31,653 nucleotides of DNA from a virus, in the IMG/VR virus record IMGVR_UViG_3300030329_003264, positions 8,837 to 40,489 of that record. One strand, written 5' to 3'. The notes beneath the pieces are model-generated. The model was given only the letters and a program-made list of their open reading frames with translations, had not been told where the DNA came from and made no database searches. Below, piece after piece: positions 12,114-19,527 of this stretch. The stretch's first letter is position 1, and every line of letters starts with the position of its first letter. The position numbers and the translations under genes were made by a program.

Positions 12114-13685
12114 TTACTCCGTTTGTATGATCCCATAATTAGTGGTAATTAAAGTGCCTGCGCAGCTAGCCGCATTTTGCAACGCTGTTCGGGTAACTTT
12201 AACGGGATCGATAATTCCACTTTTAAATAGATCAACTATCTCTCCGCTTCTAAAATTCCAGCCATAATTAAGATCAGCCTCCAAGACTTTCTCGATTATT
12301 ATGTCAGGAGACTCATTAGCATTTAGCGCCATCTGGCGCAAAGGGGCTCGGCATGCCTCTCTGATAACGGCGGCGCCGTAGGCCTGCTCATCGTGCTCAG
12401 CGGTGATAGCTATCTTTTGAGAAGCCAAAAGAAGAGCGGCGCCACCACCGCACACGATGCCTTCTTGCTGGGCAGATCGGACCGCTTCTAGCGCGTCTTC
12501 GATACGATGTTTTTTCTCGGTCATCTCAACTTCGGTAGCGCCGCCCACTCGAATAACTGCTACCCCGGATGAAAGGCGCACAACTCGCTCTTGGATACGA
12601 CTACATTCTGTCATCGAATCAGTGTCTTTAATCAGTTGCTTCAGCGAACCAATTTTTGCTTCAATATCTTCATAATCTGCGGCCCCTCCTACAATAGTCG
12701 AAACATATTTATTGCTCTCGATAAACTCCGCAGTTCCCAAATCAGTTAACTGGACCTCCGACAGTTTCGTGCCGCTCTCTCGCGTAATAAATGTTGCCCC
12801 TACAGAAAGCGCCACATCTCCTAGAATATTTCGTCGTTCTTCGCCATAGAAAGGCGCCTTGATTGCAGCAATCTTTAAAGTTCCACGCATGGCGTTCATA
12901 ATCATTGCCGCCAATGCTTGTCCTTCGATATCTTCAGCTATCACTACTAAAGGTCGATTTTCGCGAGCAATCATCTCCAAAACGGGCAAGATAGATTCAA
13001 CATTAGAAATCTTATGATCTGTCACCATAAATAAAGGCTCTTCGTATCTCATTATCCCACGGCGCTCATCCGTGACAAAAGCTCCTGCGCAAAATCCCGC
13101 ATCAAAGCGGAACCCTTCCGTCAAATCGAGAGAAGTTTCAATCGAGCGAGACTCTTCGATCGTAATAGAGCCATCCTGGCCTACTTTATCTACAGCAGTG
13201 CCAATCAGTTTTCCAATGGTTGGATCGTTATTGGCCGAAATGGTAGCCACATGTTGTATATCTGAGACACTCTTAACTGGCTGTGAGAGTTCTTCTAAGT
13301 TCAATACCACTTCCCTAACAGCCAGATCGATGCCACGTTGTAGCTCGATAGGAGATACGCCTGACGCGATAAATCGTTGGGATTCGCGCAAGATAGCTCG
13401 CGCAAGCACTGTTGACGTTGTTGTTCCATCGCCGGCCTCATTATTAGTTTCAATAGCCGCTTGACGTAAGATTTGGGCGCCCGCATTTTCAAATGGATCC
13501 TCTAGTGCTACGAACGCTGCGACTGTCACACCGTCCTTGGTAATAAATGGTTGCTTGTCTTTTTCTTTAAGCAGAACATTGCGACCTTTCGGTCCAAGTG
13601 TTGATGCTACGTTGTCTGCTAGTACGTTGGCGCCCTTAATAATCTTCTGTTGTAGAGTTTGATTGTCATCATAAGCTCTGCTCAT
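12114..13685 (-). CDS. groEL: GroEL-type chaperonin (HSP60), 523 aa
   Basis: A full-length group I chaperonin. The ATP site is intact: TLGPKGRNV (29-37), Asp51 in ITKDG, Asp86 in AGDGTTT, and Asp397 in RIEDAL, matching E. coli Asp52, Asp87 and Asp398. The apical domain is present between about 185 and 370. The Gly-Gly-Met tail of bacterial GroEL is absent; the protein ends NYGIIQTE. The role expected is folding of phage proteins, typically the major capsid protein or other large products, in the cytoplasm. GroES is not adjacent; a GroES-like gene lies about 17 kb away at 30993..31280. GAGGGA precedes the ATG, behind a perfect consensus promoter. Divergent from host-type sequences, so old phage ancestry is likely. 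Confidence 0.97.
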   Translation of the reverse strand: MSRAYDDNQTLQQKIIKGANVLADNVASTLGPKGRNVLLKEKDKQPFITKDGVTVAAFVALEDPFENAGAQILRQAAIETNNEAGDGTTTSTVLARAILRESQRFIASGVSPIELQRGIDLAVREVVLNLEELSQPVKSVSDIQHVATISANNDPTIGKLIGTAVDKVGQDGSITIEESRSIETSLDLTEGFRFDAGFCAGAFVTDERRGIMRYEEPLFMVTDHKISNVESILPVLEMIARENRPLVVIAEDIEGQALAAMIMNAMRGTLKIAAIKAPFYGEERRNILGDVALSVGATFITRESGTKLSEVQLTDLGTAEFIESNKYVSTIVGGAADYEDIEAKIGSLKQLIKDTDSMTECSRIQERVVRLSSGVAVIRVGGATEVEMTEKKHRIEDALEAVRSAQQEGIVCGGGAALLLASQKIAITAEHDEQAYGAAVIREACRAPLRQMALNANESPDIIIEKVLEADLNYGWNFRSGEIVDLFKSGIIDPVKVTRTALQNAASCAGTLITTNYGIIQTE

Positions 13686-13707
13686 TGTTCCCTCATGGTT
13701 AGTTTAT

Positions 13708-13736
13708 ATTATAATACCTCGACACTTTTTTGTCAA
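13708..13736 (-). promoter_or_regulatory. Perfect consensus sigma-70 promoter for groEL
   Basis: The minus strand reads TTGACA (13731..13736), 17 bases, TATAAT (13708..13713). Both boxes match consensus exactly and so does the spacing. It fills the gap between the 720-aa gene and groEL, and starts right after the upstream stop codon. Confidence 0.92.
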
Positions 13737-13738
13737 GG

Positions 13739-15901
13739 CTATTTGTTGGTTTTCTTTTTGCCTTCATTAAAAGTGTCGCCGCGGACCTGGGCGCCTCCCA
13801 TGGCTTGGGGGCGGCCAACGGCAGGCGGGGTCGACTGTGAGTCTGGGCGATCAAGTATTTCCTTACTGATAATATTGTTTGCGTTGCTAACCGCAAGTCG
13901 AGCGAGGCCATCTTTCTTCAATCCGCCGGCGAAAAACTTATTCAGATTATCAGAAAGTTTTTTTAGCGAATCAAAAATCTCACGAATTTCACCATTAAGA
14001 ATCTCTCTTACAGCATCTAACATTCCGACCACATACTTTGCGCCAACTTTAATCTCGCCCAAATAGTCCGCGCCGGTACCGCCTTGTACTTTGATGTCTT
14101 CTCCTGTGGTATCATCTTTATCGTACTTGACTTCGCCGGGGGGAGCGCTGTCTGTGGCCTGCGTCTGGTTAAGAGAGAAATGCATAGTAGTTAAGTAACC
14201 AAGAGTATGTTTTAAAATAATCTTTTTATATTTGTCATCTTGGCTCCCATAAAACTTCGCGGAAGCTTCAGGAGACAAAAAACCTCCTTCGGTCTCTAGG
14301 ACCGCTTTAATCATGGCCTTGCGCTCGTTATCAATCTCAGAAGCCCGAAAAACACCCAGCACGCCATTCTCATCATCCATGCGCGCATCATAGTTATCAT
14401 CCTTCTTCTCATTCTTTCCCCACGTGCGCTTCGCATTGTTGGCGCTTCGGAGTACCGCTGATAAATCATAGGCCAAGTTATCTAAGAAGGCCTTTCGCTG
14501 GCGGTCTGTCATTGGCTTATCAGTCCCCGGCTTATAATAAAGCAACTTATACAGATCTGGGTTCTTCTGAGGATCCTTTTCGATTGTTTTCCAATATGAT
14601 TCTGCCCAGTCTTTGGCCCAATCATTGGTCGCGTAATAGTCCATGGACGAAAATCCTCTAACCTTGCCCTTGTTTTCTCTTTGTTTTACGGGCTTTCCAG
14701 TGACGGGATCTAATTCCGGCTCCTCTCCTTTCTTATGCGGAATTACTATGATATAATCACCAAACAATGGATCGTTAGTGTCCCAATTAAGTTGACTGAG
14801 CATATCATCAAACTCTAAGTCGCTGCGCAAAACGTAATTTAACAGCCCCTTGGAGCCTGTCCTGGATTCGGCTTGACCGGAGCGCAACATGGCCAAGTGG
14901 CGCTTCAATTTAGGAATGTACACATCAGTGTAAATTTCCTGGGCGCTAGGCATAACGGTTTTACTCGGGAGACCTAGGATATTCTCATATTGCTCATCCG
15001 ATGCTTCGGCGCCTTTGCCGGTGATCTTGCTCACAACTGCTTGAGGGATGCGAATACACTCGGCGGACACTTGTTTGGAGTTCACCAAAATCCACATCAC
15101 ATTCCCAAGCGTGAAGTCGAACTGCCAAAATTTAATCTCGCCTTCTTGCTCTAGGCTCTCTCCCGTGAGATCTTTGGTACATACAACATATCGCATTCCC
15201 CCTCCGATAGCCTGGGGATTGTCGGGATCGACAAGATCGTTCACTAAATCCGTATAGCTTCCGCCCACTTCCAAGCCACCTTCGCGGTACAACTTTAGGC
15301 TGACTGGAATTCCAGGACCGCTCAGGTTGTCGGTATAATCAGCGATCGTGTTGTTGCCGGGCGGAATCTGCTGGCCACGACACAGTGCCGATAAAAATGA
15401 TTCAAAACTAAAACCCGCCGAAGACGCATTAAAGTTTGTAATAACCTTGGTGAGTGTTTTATAAAACACAAGGTAGGAAATAGCCTGGGTGATCTTCTGG
15501 GCTCTGTCTGAGGCTCCTGATTCAGCGATGATGCCCGTTCCGTTCTCATAAAACCGCGACACATTGTTGATACGCTCTTCAAATGTGGCTCCTTGAATAT
15601 TTTCAAGATAGTCTTCCAGCAGCGCTCTCTGGGGGCCACTAACAGTTTGTTCTTCTTCGCCTTTCTTAACCGTTCGAACATCAGACCAGCCAATCTCGGA
15701 CACCTCAATGTTAGGTATCATTTTGAGGCTCATTTCTAGTGCCTCTTCATCAGACATATTATCGACTGTGGGCACACTGTCTTCGGCAATAACCAATGGC
15801 GAATCGAGAACTTCCTCGATCATTCCCATCAACACTCTCACATCAAGCTGATTAACTTGCTTGATGTATTCCTCTCTCAAAATTTCTCGTAAGTCTGACA
15901 T
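13739..15901 (-). CDS. Large probable virion-associated protein, 720 aa
   Basis: Begins MSDLREILREEYIKQVNQL, a helical head of the kind seen on aquatic-phage virion proteins, and ends in a disordered G/P/K-rich tail. In the middle (about residues 160-240) AGFSFESFLSALCRGQQI is followed by NTIADYTD and VSLKLYREG ... VGGSYTDLV. This E...D...xLK arrangement resembles the core of restriction-type nucleases, but the match is loose. A lysine-rich region (KKGEEPELDPVTGKPVKQRE) and a helical C-terminal part follow. No named family is recognised. It lies between the ClpP-like gene and groEL; AGGA lies upstream of the ATG. Confidence 0.75.
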   Translation of the reverse strand: MSDLREILREEYIKQVNQLDVRVLMGMIEEVLDSPLVIAEDSVPTVDNMSDEEALEMSLKMIPNIEVSEIGWSDVRTVKKGEEEQTVSGPQRALLEDYLENIQGATFEERINNVSRFYENGTGIIAESGASDRAQKITQAISYLVFYKTLTKVITNFNASSAGFSFESFLSALCRGQQIPPGNNTIADYTDNLSGPGIPVSLKLYREGGLEVGGSYTDLVNDLVDPDNPQAIGGGMRYVVCTKDLTGESLEQEGEIKFWQFDFTLGNVMWILVNSKQVSAECIRIPQAVVSKITGKGAEASDEQYENILGLPSKTVMPSAQEIYTDVYIPKLKRHLAMLRSGQAESRTGSKGLLNYVLRSDLEFDDMLSQLNWDTNDPLFGDYIIVIPHKKGEEPELDPVTGKPVKQRENKGKVRGFSSMDYYATNDWAKDWAESYWKTIEKDPQKNPDLYKLLYYKPGTDKPMTDRQRKAFLDNLAYDLSAVLRSANNAKRTWGKNEKKDDNYDARMDDENGVLGVFRASEIDNERKAMIKAVLETEGGFLSPEASAKFYGSQDDKYKKIILKHTLGYLTTMHFSLNQTQATDSAPPGEVKYDKDDTTGEDIKVQGGTGADYLGEIKVGAKYVVGMLDAVREILNGEIREIFDSLKKLSDNLNKFFAGGLKKDGLARLAVSNANNIISKEILDRPDSQSTPPAVGRPQAMGGAQVRGDTFNEGKKKTNK

Positions 15902-15909
15902 TTTATTTC

Positions 15910-16536
15910 CTAAACAATGATATCGGCAATTCCAAGTTTAACTGCTTCTGTTGCAGATAAATAGACGTTAACATTGCGATTTAACATATCTTTTATATCC
16001 GCTGGAGTCATATTGGTCTCTGCCGATAAAGCATTCGTGTACATTTCCTGTAAATCGGAAATGGCCTCCAGCTCATTGGTTAAGTCCTGAAGGTTTCCGT
16101 GGTTTCCTGCCGCCACCGAGTGGATCATCACGCGGCAGTTCTTTGCTATGCGGCGTTGGCCTTTCGTTCCAGCAGCCAATAACAGCACACCCGCAGACAT
16201 AACCTTGCCTAGGCCCAGCGTGTGAATCTCGGTGTCTTGGCGAATAGTGCGCATTATATCATAGAGCGCAAACATGTCGTCAGCGCTTCCTCCATAGGTG
16301 GAGAGGTAAAATTCAATAGGGCGCTTGTTTTCTTCTTTCTTCTGTATCTTGTTCATCTCATTGAGATAAAGCATGGCGTGAATAACTTCGGCCACCTTTT
16401 CTTCATGAACATCGCAAAACATTCCGATGATGCGCAAATCAGGCTCAGGGGATTCTCCTCCCAGAGCACTAGGATCGAGCAATACGATCTGCTTGCTGTC
16501 ATCGGTCGTCAATTTATCAAGAAGTTTTTTTATCAT
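15910..16536 (-). CDS. ClpP-like protein 1, 208 aa, with Asp-to-Asn at the triad
   Basis: The ClpP/crotonase fold is clear: LSTYGGSADDMFALYD (substrate-binding glycines), nucleophile Ser114 in GKVMSAGVLLLAAG, His139 in RVMIHS, and the C-terminal SATEAVKLGIAD. The residue aligned with the catalytic Asp appears to be Asn190 (NRNVNVYLSA), which would weaken or alter activity. The length is normal for ClpP. It sits among virion-type genes, so it may process procapsid proteins or act as a structural ClpP-fold subunit. It differs strongly from the second ClpP-like protein at 23977..24585. It overlaps the upstream membrane protein gene by 20 bases. Confidence 0.88.
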   Translation of the reverse strand: MIKKLLDKLTTDDSKQIVLLDPSALGGESPEPDLRIIGMFCDVHEEKVAEVIHAMLYLNEMNKIQKKEENKRPIEFYLSTYGGSADDMFALYDIMRTIRQDTEIHTLGLGKVMSAGVLLLAAGTKGQRRIAKNCRVMIHSVAAGNHGNLQDLTNELEAISDLQEMYTNALSAETNMTPADIKDMLNRNVNVYLSATEAVKLGIADIIV

Positions 16537-16939
16537 CTGTGTCCTGATTTAAAAGCTGGAGAACATATTGTTTATTATTTTCCAAATATTCCATTGCCGA
16601 TTTCCAATTATCAAAATCTACGATAGGGTTATAAAATTTAGGATGGAGATTAAGCATCTCTTCAATTGCCTTGTTTCTATAATTAGAGATCTCCATATTA
16701 AAAGAGCGCTTTAAATCTCGGATGTTTTTTTCACTCTCATCTTGTTCTCTCATCTGCCGCACTCGGGCGGTGTGGGAATGATAAAAGTTTTCCATCGATC
16801 TCGCCAAAACCATAAGCCCTACCAACTGAGAAATTCTCACTATCCCAATACTAATCTTAGTAGAAACAATAAAATAAAACGTTTTATGAGTGAGGTACCC
16901 AAATATAAAAACCAGCAAATACAACCACCACGGGCCCAT
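16517..16939 (-). CDS. Membrane protein with cytoplasmic helical domain, 140 aa
   Basis: Two hydrophobic segments at the N-terminus (WWLYLLVFIFGYLTHKTFYF and IGIVRISQLVGLMVLA) are followed by a charged helical region with Arg/Glu heptads (VRQMREQDESEKNIRDLKRS) and a tail with FYNPIVDFDNWKSAMEYLE. GGAGG lies upstream of the ATG and a promoter lies just beyond. The role is unknown; the order (membrane anchor then coiled coil) could suit a spanin-like or membrane-remodelling protein, but no direct evidence supports this. Confidence 0.78.
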   Translation of the reverse strand: MGPWWLYLLVFIFGYLTHKTFYFIVSTKISIGIVRISQLVGLMVLARSMENFYHSHTARVRQMREQDESEKNIRDLKRSFNMEISNYRNKAIEEMLNLHPKFYNPIVDFDNWKSAMEYLENNKQYVLQLLNQDTDDKKTS

Positions 16940-16953
16940 GTGTCCTCCAAAAA

Positions 16954-16982
16954 ATTAACCACTGAGGTTATCAGTGGTTAAT
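16954..16982 (-). terminator. Rho-independent terminator overlapping a promoter
   Basis: A perfect 12-bp stem (ATTAACCACTGA / TCAGTGGTTAAT) with a five-base loop is followed on the minus strand by a run of T's. It starts 27 bases after the stop of the acidic protein gene. Its upstream arm overlaps the -10 box of the next promoter, so the stem could also act as a palindromic operator. Confidence 0.75.
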
Positions 16983-17008
16983 GTAACATATTCCTGTCGA
17001 AATGTCAA
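16980..17008 (-). promoter_or_regulatory. Sigma-70-type promoter for membrane protein/ClpP-like genes
   Basis: The minus strand reads TTGACA (17003..17008), 17 bases, TACATT (16980..16985), directly after the stop of the acidic repeat protein. Predicted RNA start falls inside the hairpin at 16954..16982, so new transcripts would lack the full stem while read-through RNA would carry it. Confidence 0.75.
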
Positions 17009-17857
17009 TTACTTTGTAAGTCTTTTCATGATACGTTCAGCTAGCTGATCGACCATTTGCTCCTTGCGGCTCTCTGCCTGGAGGCGGGCGGCGACACGCT
17101 TGGCAACCTCGTTAACGATCGCGTCCTGAGAATCAACAGACTCATCTTTCTTCTCGTAGTCTTCTTTTCCCGGATGCGTCTTGGACTTATCGCCCTTATT
17201 GCCACCTTCTGGACCTTCATAGTCCTTATAGTGGCCTTCTGGGCCTTCGCCTGTCTTAGACTCGTGACCTTCAGCATCCTCGGAACGCTTGAACTCATGT
17301 TTGCCGTGACCCCAATCTTTCTTCTTCTCGCGTAGTCTGCGAACAATTTCAGCAACTAAGTTCTCCTGATACGTGTCGCGCATGCCAGGAACCTCTTCCT
17401 CGTCTTCCACGCTCATCATCATCTCTTCGCCACCTTCGGGGCCCAGCTCTACCTCGGCATCCATCTCTACTTCTTCTTCATCTTCAGCAGGAGCGCTCTC
17501 GACGTCAACCTGATCGGAGATCCCAAGAGCGTCTGCGACAGCCATCACAACATCCGCAAGCATCTGCTCTTTCTCTGGATCAACGCCGCCTTCGGCGCCC
17601 ATATCCATCTCTTCGTCATCGAGAGCCATTTCATCGTCCATGGCCATCTCGTCATCATCCAAGGCAACCTCTTCATCGTCCATGGCCATCTCTTCGTCGC
17701 CAACATCGAGGGCCATCTCCTCGTCTTCTTCTTCATCGCGCAGTCCAGGGTAGTGATCACCCATTTCGCTAAGGCGCACCTTACTAATTGGTCGCAAGTT
17801 AGCGAGCTTCATAAATTGGCGAATCTCGCCTTCTGTTAGTAATTTCTTACGAGCCAT
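17009..17857 (-). CDS. Acidic repeat protein, probable virion/scaffold component, 282 aa
   Basis: Residues 1-33 (MARKKLLTEGEIRQFMKLAN...VRLSE) form a basic helical head with two (L)-x-E sites (LTE-G and LSE-M) that fit a prohead-protease cut. Residues 41-87 are degenerate repeats of E-M-A-(L/M)-D-D, and acidity continues to about 155. The C-terminal part carries three similar amphipathic helices: LVAEIVRRLREKK (167-179), IVNEVAKRVAARLQ (247-260) and MVDQLAERIMKRL (268-280), with a His/Gly/Lys-rich linker. A head-and-tail basic protein with an acidic middle is typical of assembly cores. AAGGAG precedes the ATG. A terminator follows the stop. Confidence 0.8.
   Translation of the reverse strand: MARKKLLTEGEIRQFMKLANLRPISKVRLSEMGDHYPGLRDEEEDEEMALDVGDEEMAMDDEEVALDDDEMAMDDEMALDDEEMDMGAEGGVDPEKEQMLADVVMAVADALGISDQVDVESAPAEDEEEVEMDAEVELGPEGGEEMMMSVEDEEEVPGMRDTYQENLVAEIVRRLREKKKDWGHGKHEFKRSEDAEGHESKTGEGPEGHYKDYEGPEGGNKGDKSKTHPGKEDYEKKDESVDSQDAIVNEVAKRVAARLQAESRKEQMVDQLAERIMKRLTK
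17601..17735 (-). repeat. Degenerate tandem coding repeat (EMA-L/M-DD units)
   Basis: On the minus strand, units coding for E-E/D-M-A-L/M-D-D recur at roughly 18-27 base spacing. The repeats keep GAT/GAC and GAA/GAG runs with GCC ATG or GCC CTC between them. This is slippage-prone and likely varies in copy number. Confidence 0.7.
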
Positions 17858-17892
17858 TGTAAATCTCCTTGTTTAATGACATAAACTCAAAA

Positions 17893-17900
17893 ATAAATAG
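17893..17900 (-). promoter_or_regulatory. CTATTTAT motif before the acidic protein gene
   Basis: The minus strand reads TTACTATTTATTTTTG in the 64-base gap before the acidic protein gene, 36 bases from its ATG. No TTGACA-N17 element is present in this gap, unlike most others in the window. Candidate late-promoter element. Confidence 0.4.
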
Positions 17901-17921
17901 TAACATCTTTCCATAATAGCA

Positions 17922-18185
17922 CTAAAATCGAAAACAACCTATTAAATTAAGAGACTTGAGTTTTTTTAATGCTTTGGTTTCTATTTGTTTAATTCTCGCG
18001 AATGATAGATGCTCCCGCTCTGCCACTTCTCGTAAAGTCATTGGTCCGTGCTCGTATACTGAAACTAAAGTACAATTATATTCCTCGGGATAATCTTGCC
18101 AGAGTCGACATTCGGTATCTTTACACTGCTTCTTTCTCCTCATACATTTACGTGCGCAGGCGCGCAAACCATCAACTTGTTTCAT
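17922..18185 (-). CDS. Sigma-70 region 4-like protein with Cys cluster, 87 aa
   Basis: The C-terminal half, GPMTLREVAEREHLSFARIK (47-66) followed by QIETKALKKL, matches sigma region 4.2: a helix-turn-helix that contacts the -35 element and ends in the usual 'QIExxALxKL'. The N-terminal half has Cys10, Cys14, Cys21, Cys26 and Cys38 among basic residues, a plausible metal-binding knuckle instead of sigma region 2. It is far too short for a full sigma factor. Inference: a phage transcription factor that redirects host RNA polymerase, perhaps for late genes; an autonomous DNA-binding repressor is the alternative. It overlaps the upstream gene as ATGA. Confidence 0.82.
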   Translation of the reverse strand: MKQVDGLRACARKCMRRKKQCKDTECRLWQDYPEEYNCTLVSVYEHGPMTLREVAEREHLSFARIKQIETKALKKLKSLNLIGCFRF

Positions 18186-18508
18186 AACTCGGGGTGCTCC
18201 TCTTCAATGAGATCGAATATATTTTCTATCTCTCCATCGTTCAATCCAAAATCTTCCATTTTCTGCTTTCCTTTGTCTCTCAACTGCTTTGATTTTGCTT
18301 TCTTCTTTTTGTTCTGCGGCTTCATATCGTCAATGTAGCTTTGTATGCGTTCATCACCATCTAGATAGCCGGCGATGATAGCGCGAAAGAACTTTGATTG
18401 TGTTACACCATCGTGACGCAACTTTAAGATAAGTTTGGCGTGTTGGTGCGTGTTCTCAACAAACGCAACCTTCTTATCCAAATGAGGATTGGCTACGTCT
18501 TCAGACAT
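18182..18508 (-). CDS. Hypothetical protein, 108 aa
   Basis: The ATG at 18508 overlaps the TAA of the IMPDH-family gene (TAATG) and has GAGG upstream; a longer frame from 18568 would overlap that gene by 61 bases. After [20 protein letters not shown] comes a helical part with 'TQSKFFRAIIAGYLDGDERI', a Lys-rich stretch (KKKKAKSKQLRDKGKQK) and an acidic end 'FDLIEEEHPEL'. The FFRAIIAGYL helix pair recalls ribbon-helix-helix or small nucleic-acid-binding proteins, but this is only a resemblance. Function unknown. Confidence 0.74.
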   Translation of the reverse strand: MSEDVANPHLDKKVAFVENTHQHAKLILKLRHDGVTQSKFFRAIIAGYLDGDERIQSYIDDMKPQNKKKKAKSKQLRDKGKQKMEDFGLNDGEIENIFDLIEEEHPEL

Positions 18509-19527
18509 TACCAATTCCTCGTATTGATATGGGTGCGACTCTCTGATAAGCCAGATGTGGTCTGGCAAACGAACTGAGCTTTCGCTTGAAGCTCTCGCAA
18601 GTTGCGCGCGCCGCTATATGAGAATCCCGATCTTATGCCCTTCTCCAGGTCTTCAAGAATTAGCTCTACAGGGCCGCGGTGCGGAACGCGGGTGGCCACG
18701 CCCTCAAACGATGAATATTTGCCGCGCCATTCTACTTGCGCCTCCTTAGAGGCCATTCCCCGATAGGTTTTCCATCGTGTCCCCTTCGCATCCATAAAAA
18801 TTTCTCCAGGCGCCTCAGTGGTTCCCGCAAGCAAAGAGCCTACCATTACCGCGTCTGCCCCTGCGGCCAGTGCCTTAACCATATCACCAGAGTTCTTGAT
18901 GCCTCCATCAGCGATAATTTTAACGTCCCTATCTGTCTTAGCACATTCGATAATGGTCTGGAGGCCGGGTAAGCCATGACCGGTCTGTATTCGCGTGGAA
19001 CAAATAGAGCCACCGCCAATATTACACCGAACACTATCGGCCCCCCAATCAGCGAGATCGTTGATGCCCTCAAGCGTTGCGACATTTCCGGCCATAATAT
19101 GATAGTCATCGCCAAACAGCCTCCTTAGCTCATAAAGAGCCTCTTTCATCATTACATGATGACCATGAGCCACATCCACGCACAAGAAGTCGGCGCCATA
19201 ATCCGCTAGCGCGCTGGCGCGCTCCAAATAGTCGCCAGAGATGCCAATCGCGGCGCCGATGATACGAGGAGACTCTACTCTATTGATCTCATTCATTTGC
19301 TCTTGAATGGTGTTGTATCGATGAATAATTGCGCTGGCGCCTGCTTTGCCCATCGCGGTGCCCATGGCGCCTTCGGATATCGTGTCCATTGGCGAAGCCA
19401 AAATAGGTAGCTGAAGTATGACGCCCTTTCCTAAATCTACACCTATATCAATTTCGGACCGGCTTCTAATGTCTGAATATTGCGGCTTCAATAACACATC
19501 GTCATATGAATAAGTATTTTTTATCAT
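18508..19527 (-). CDS. IMP dehydrogenase / GMP reductase family enzyme, no CBS domains, 339 aa
   Basis: A TIM-barrel enzyme of the guaB/guaC family: opening [31 protein letters not shown], the catalytic loop GGGSICSTR with Cys176, [18 protein letters not shown] and [10 protein letters not shown]. No CBS pair is present and the length suits GMP reductase or a minimal IMPDH. The catalytic-loop sequence and the later flap mix features of both, so the direction (IMP to XMP, or GMP to IMP) is not settled. Either reaction would alter the purine pool for phage DNA synthesis. Neighbouring thioredoxin-like gene overlaps as ATGA. Confidence 0.9.
   Translation of the reverse strand: MIKNTYSYDDVLLKPQYSDIRSRSEIDIGVDLGKGVILQLPILASPMDTISEGAMGTAMGKAGASAIIHRYNTIQEQMNEINRVESPRIIGAAIGISGDYLERASALADYGADFLCVDVAHGHHVMMKEALYELRRLFGDDYHIMAGNVATLEGINDLADWGADSVRCNIGGGSICSTRIQTGHGLPGLQTIIECAKTDRDVKIIADGGIKNSGDMVKALAAGADAVMVGSLLAGTTEAPGEIFMDAKGTRWKTYRGMASKEAQVEWRGKYSSFEGVATRVPHRGPVELILEDLEKGIRSGFSYSGARNLRELQAKAQFVCQTTSGLSESRTHINTRNW

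Noticed and set aside
15322-15708. Minus-strand frame of 128 codons inside the 720-aa gene, and similar frames inside dnaE
   Set aside because: Alternative frames fully inside larger genes, with Arg/Ser-rich content typical of frame shadows.
17601-17735. CRISPR-like or regulatory iterons in the repeated region
   Set aside because: The repeats are in frame, degenerate and encode an acidic peptide; spacing and lack of unique spacers exclude CRISPR.
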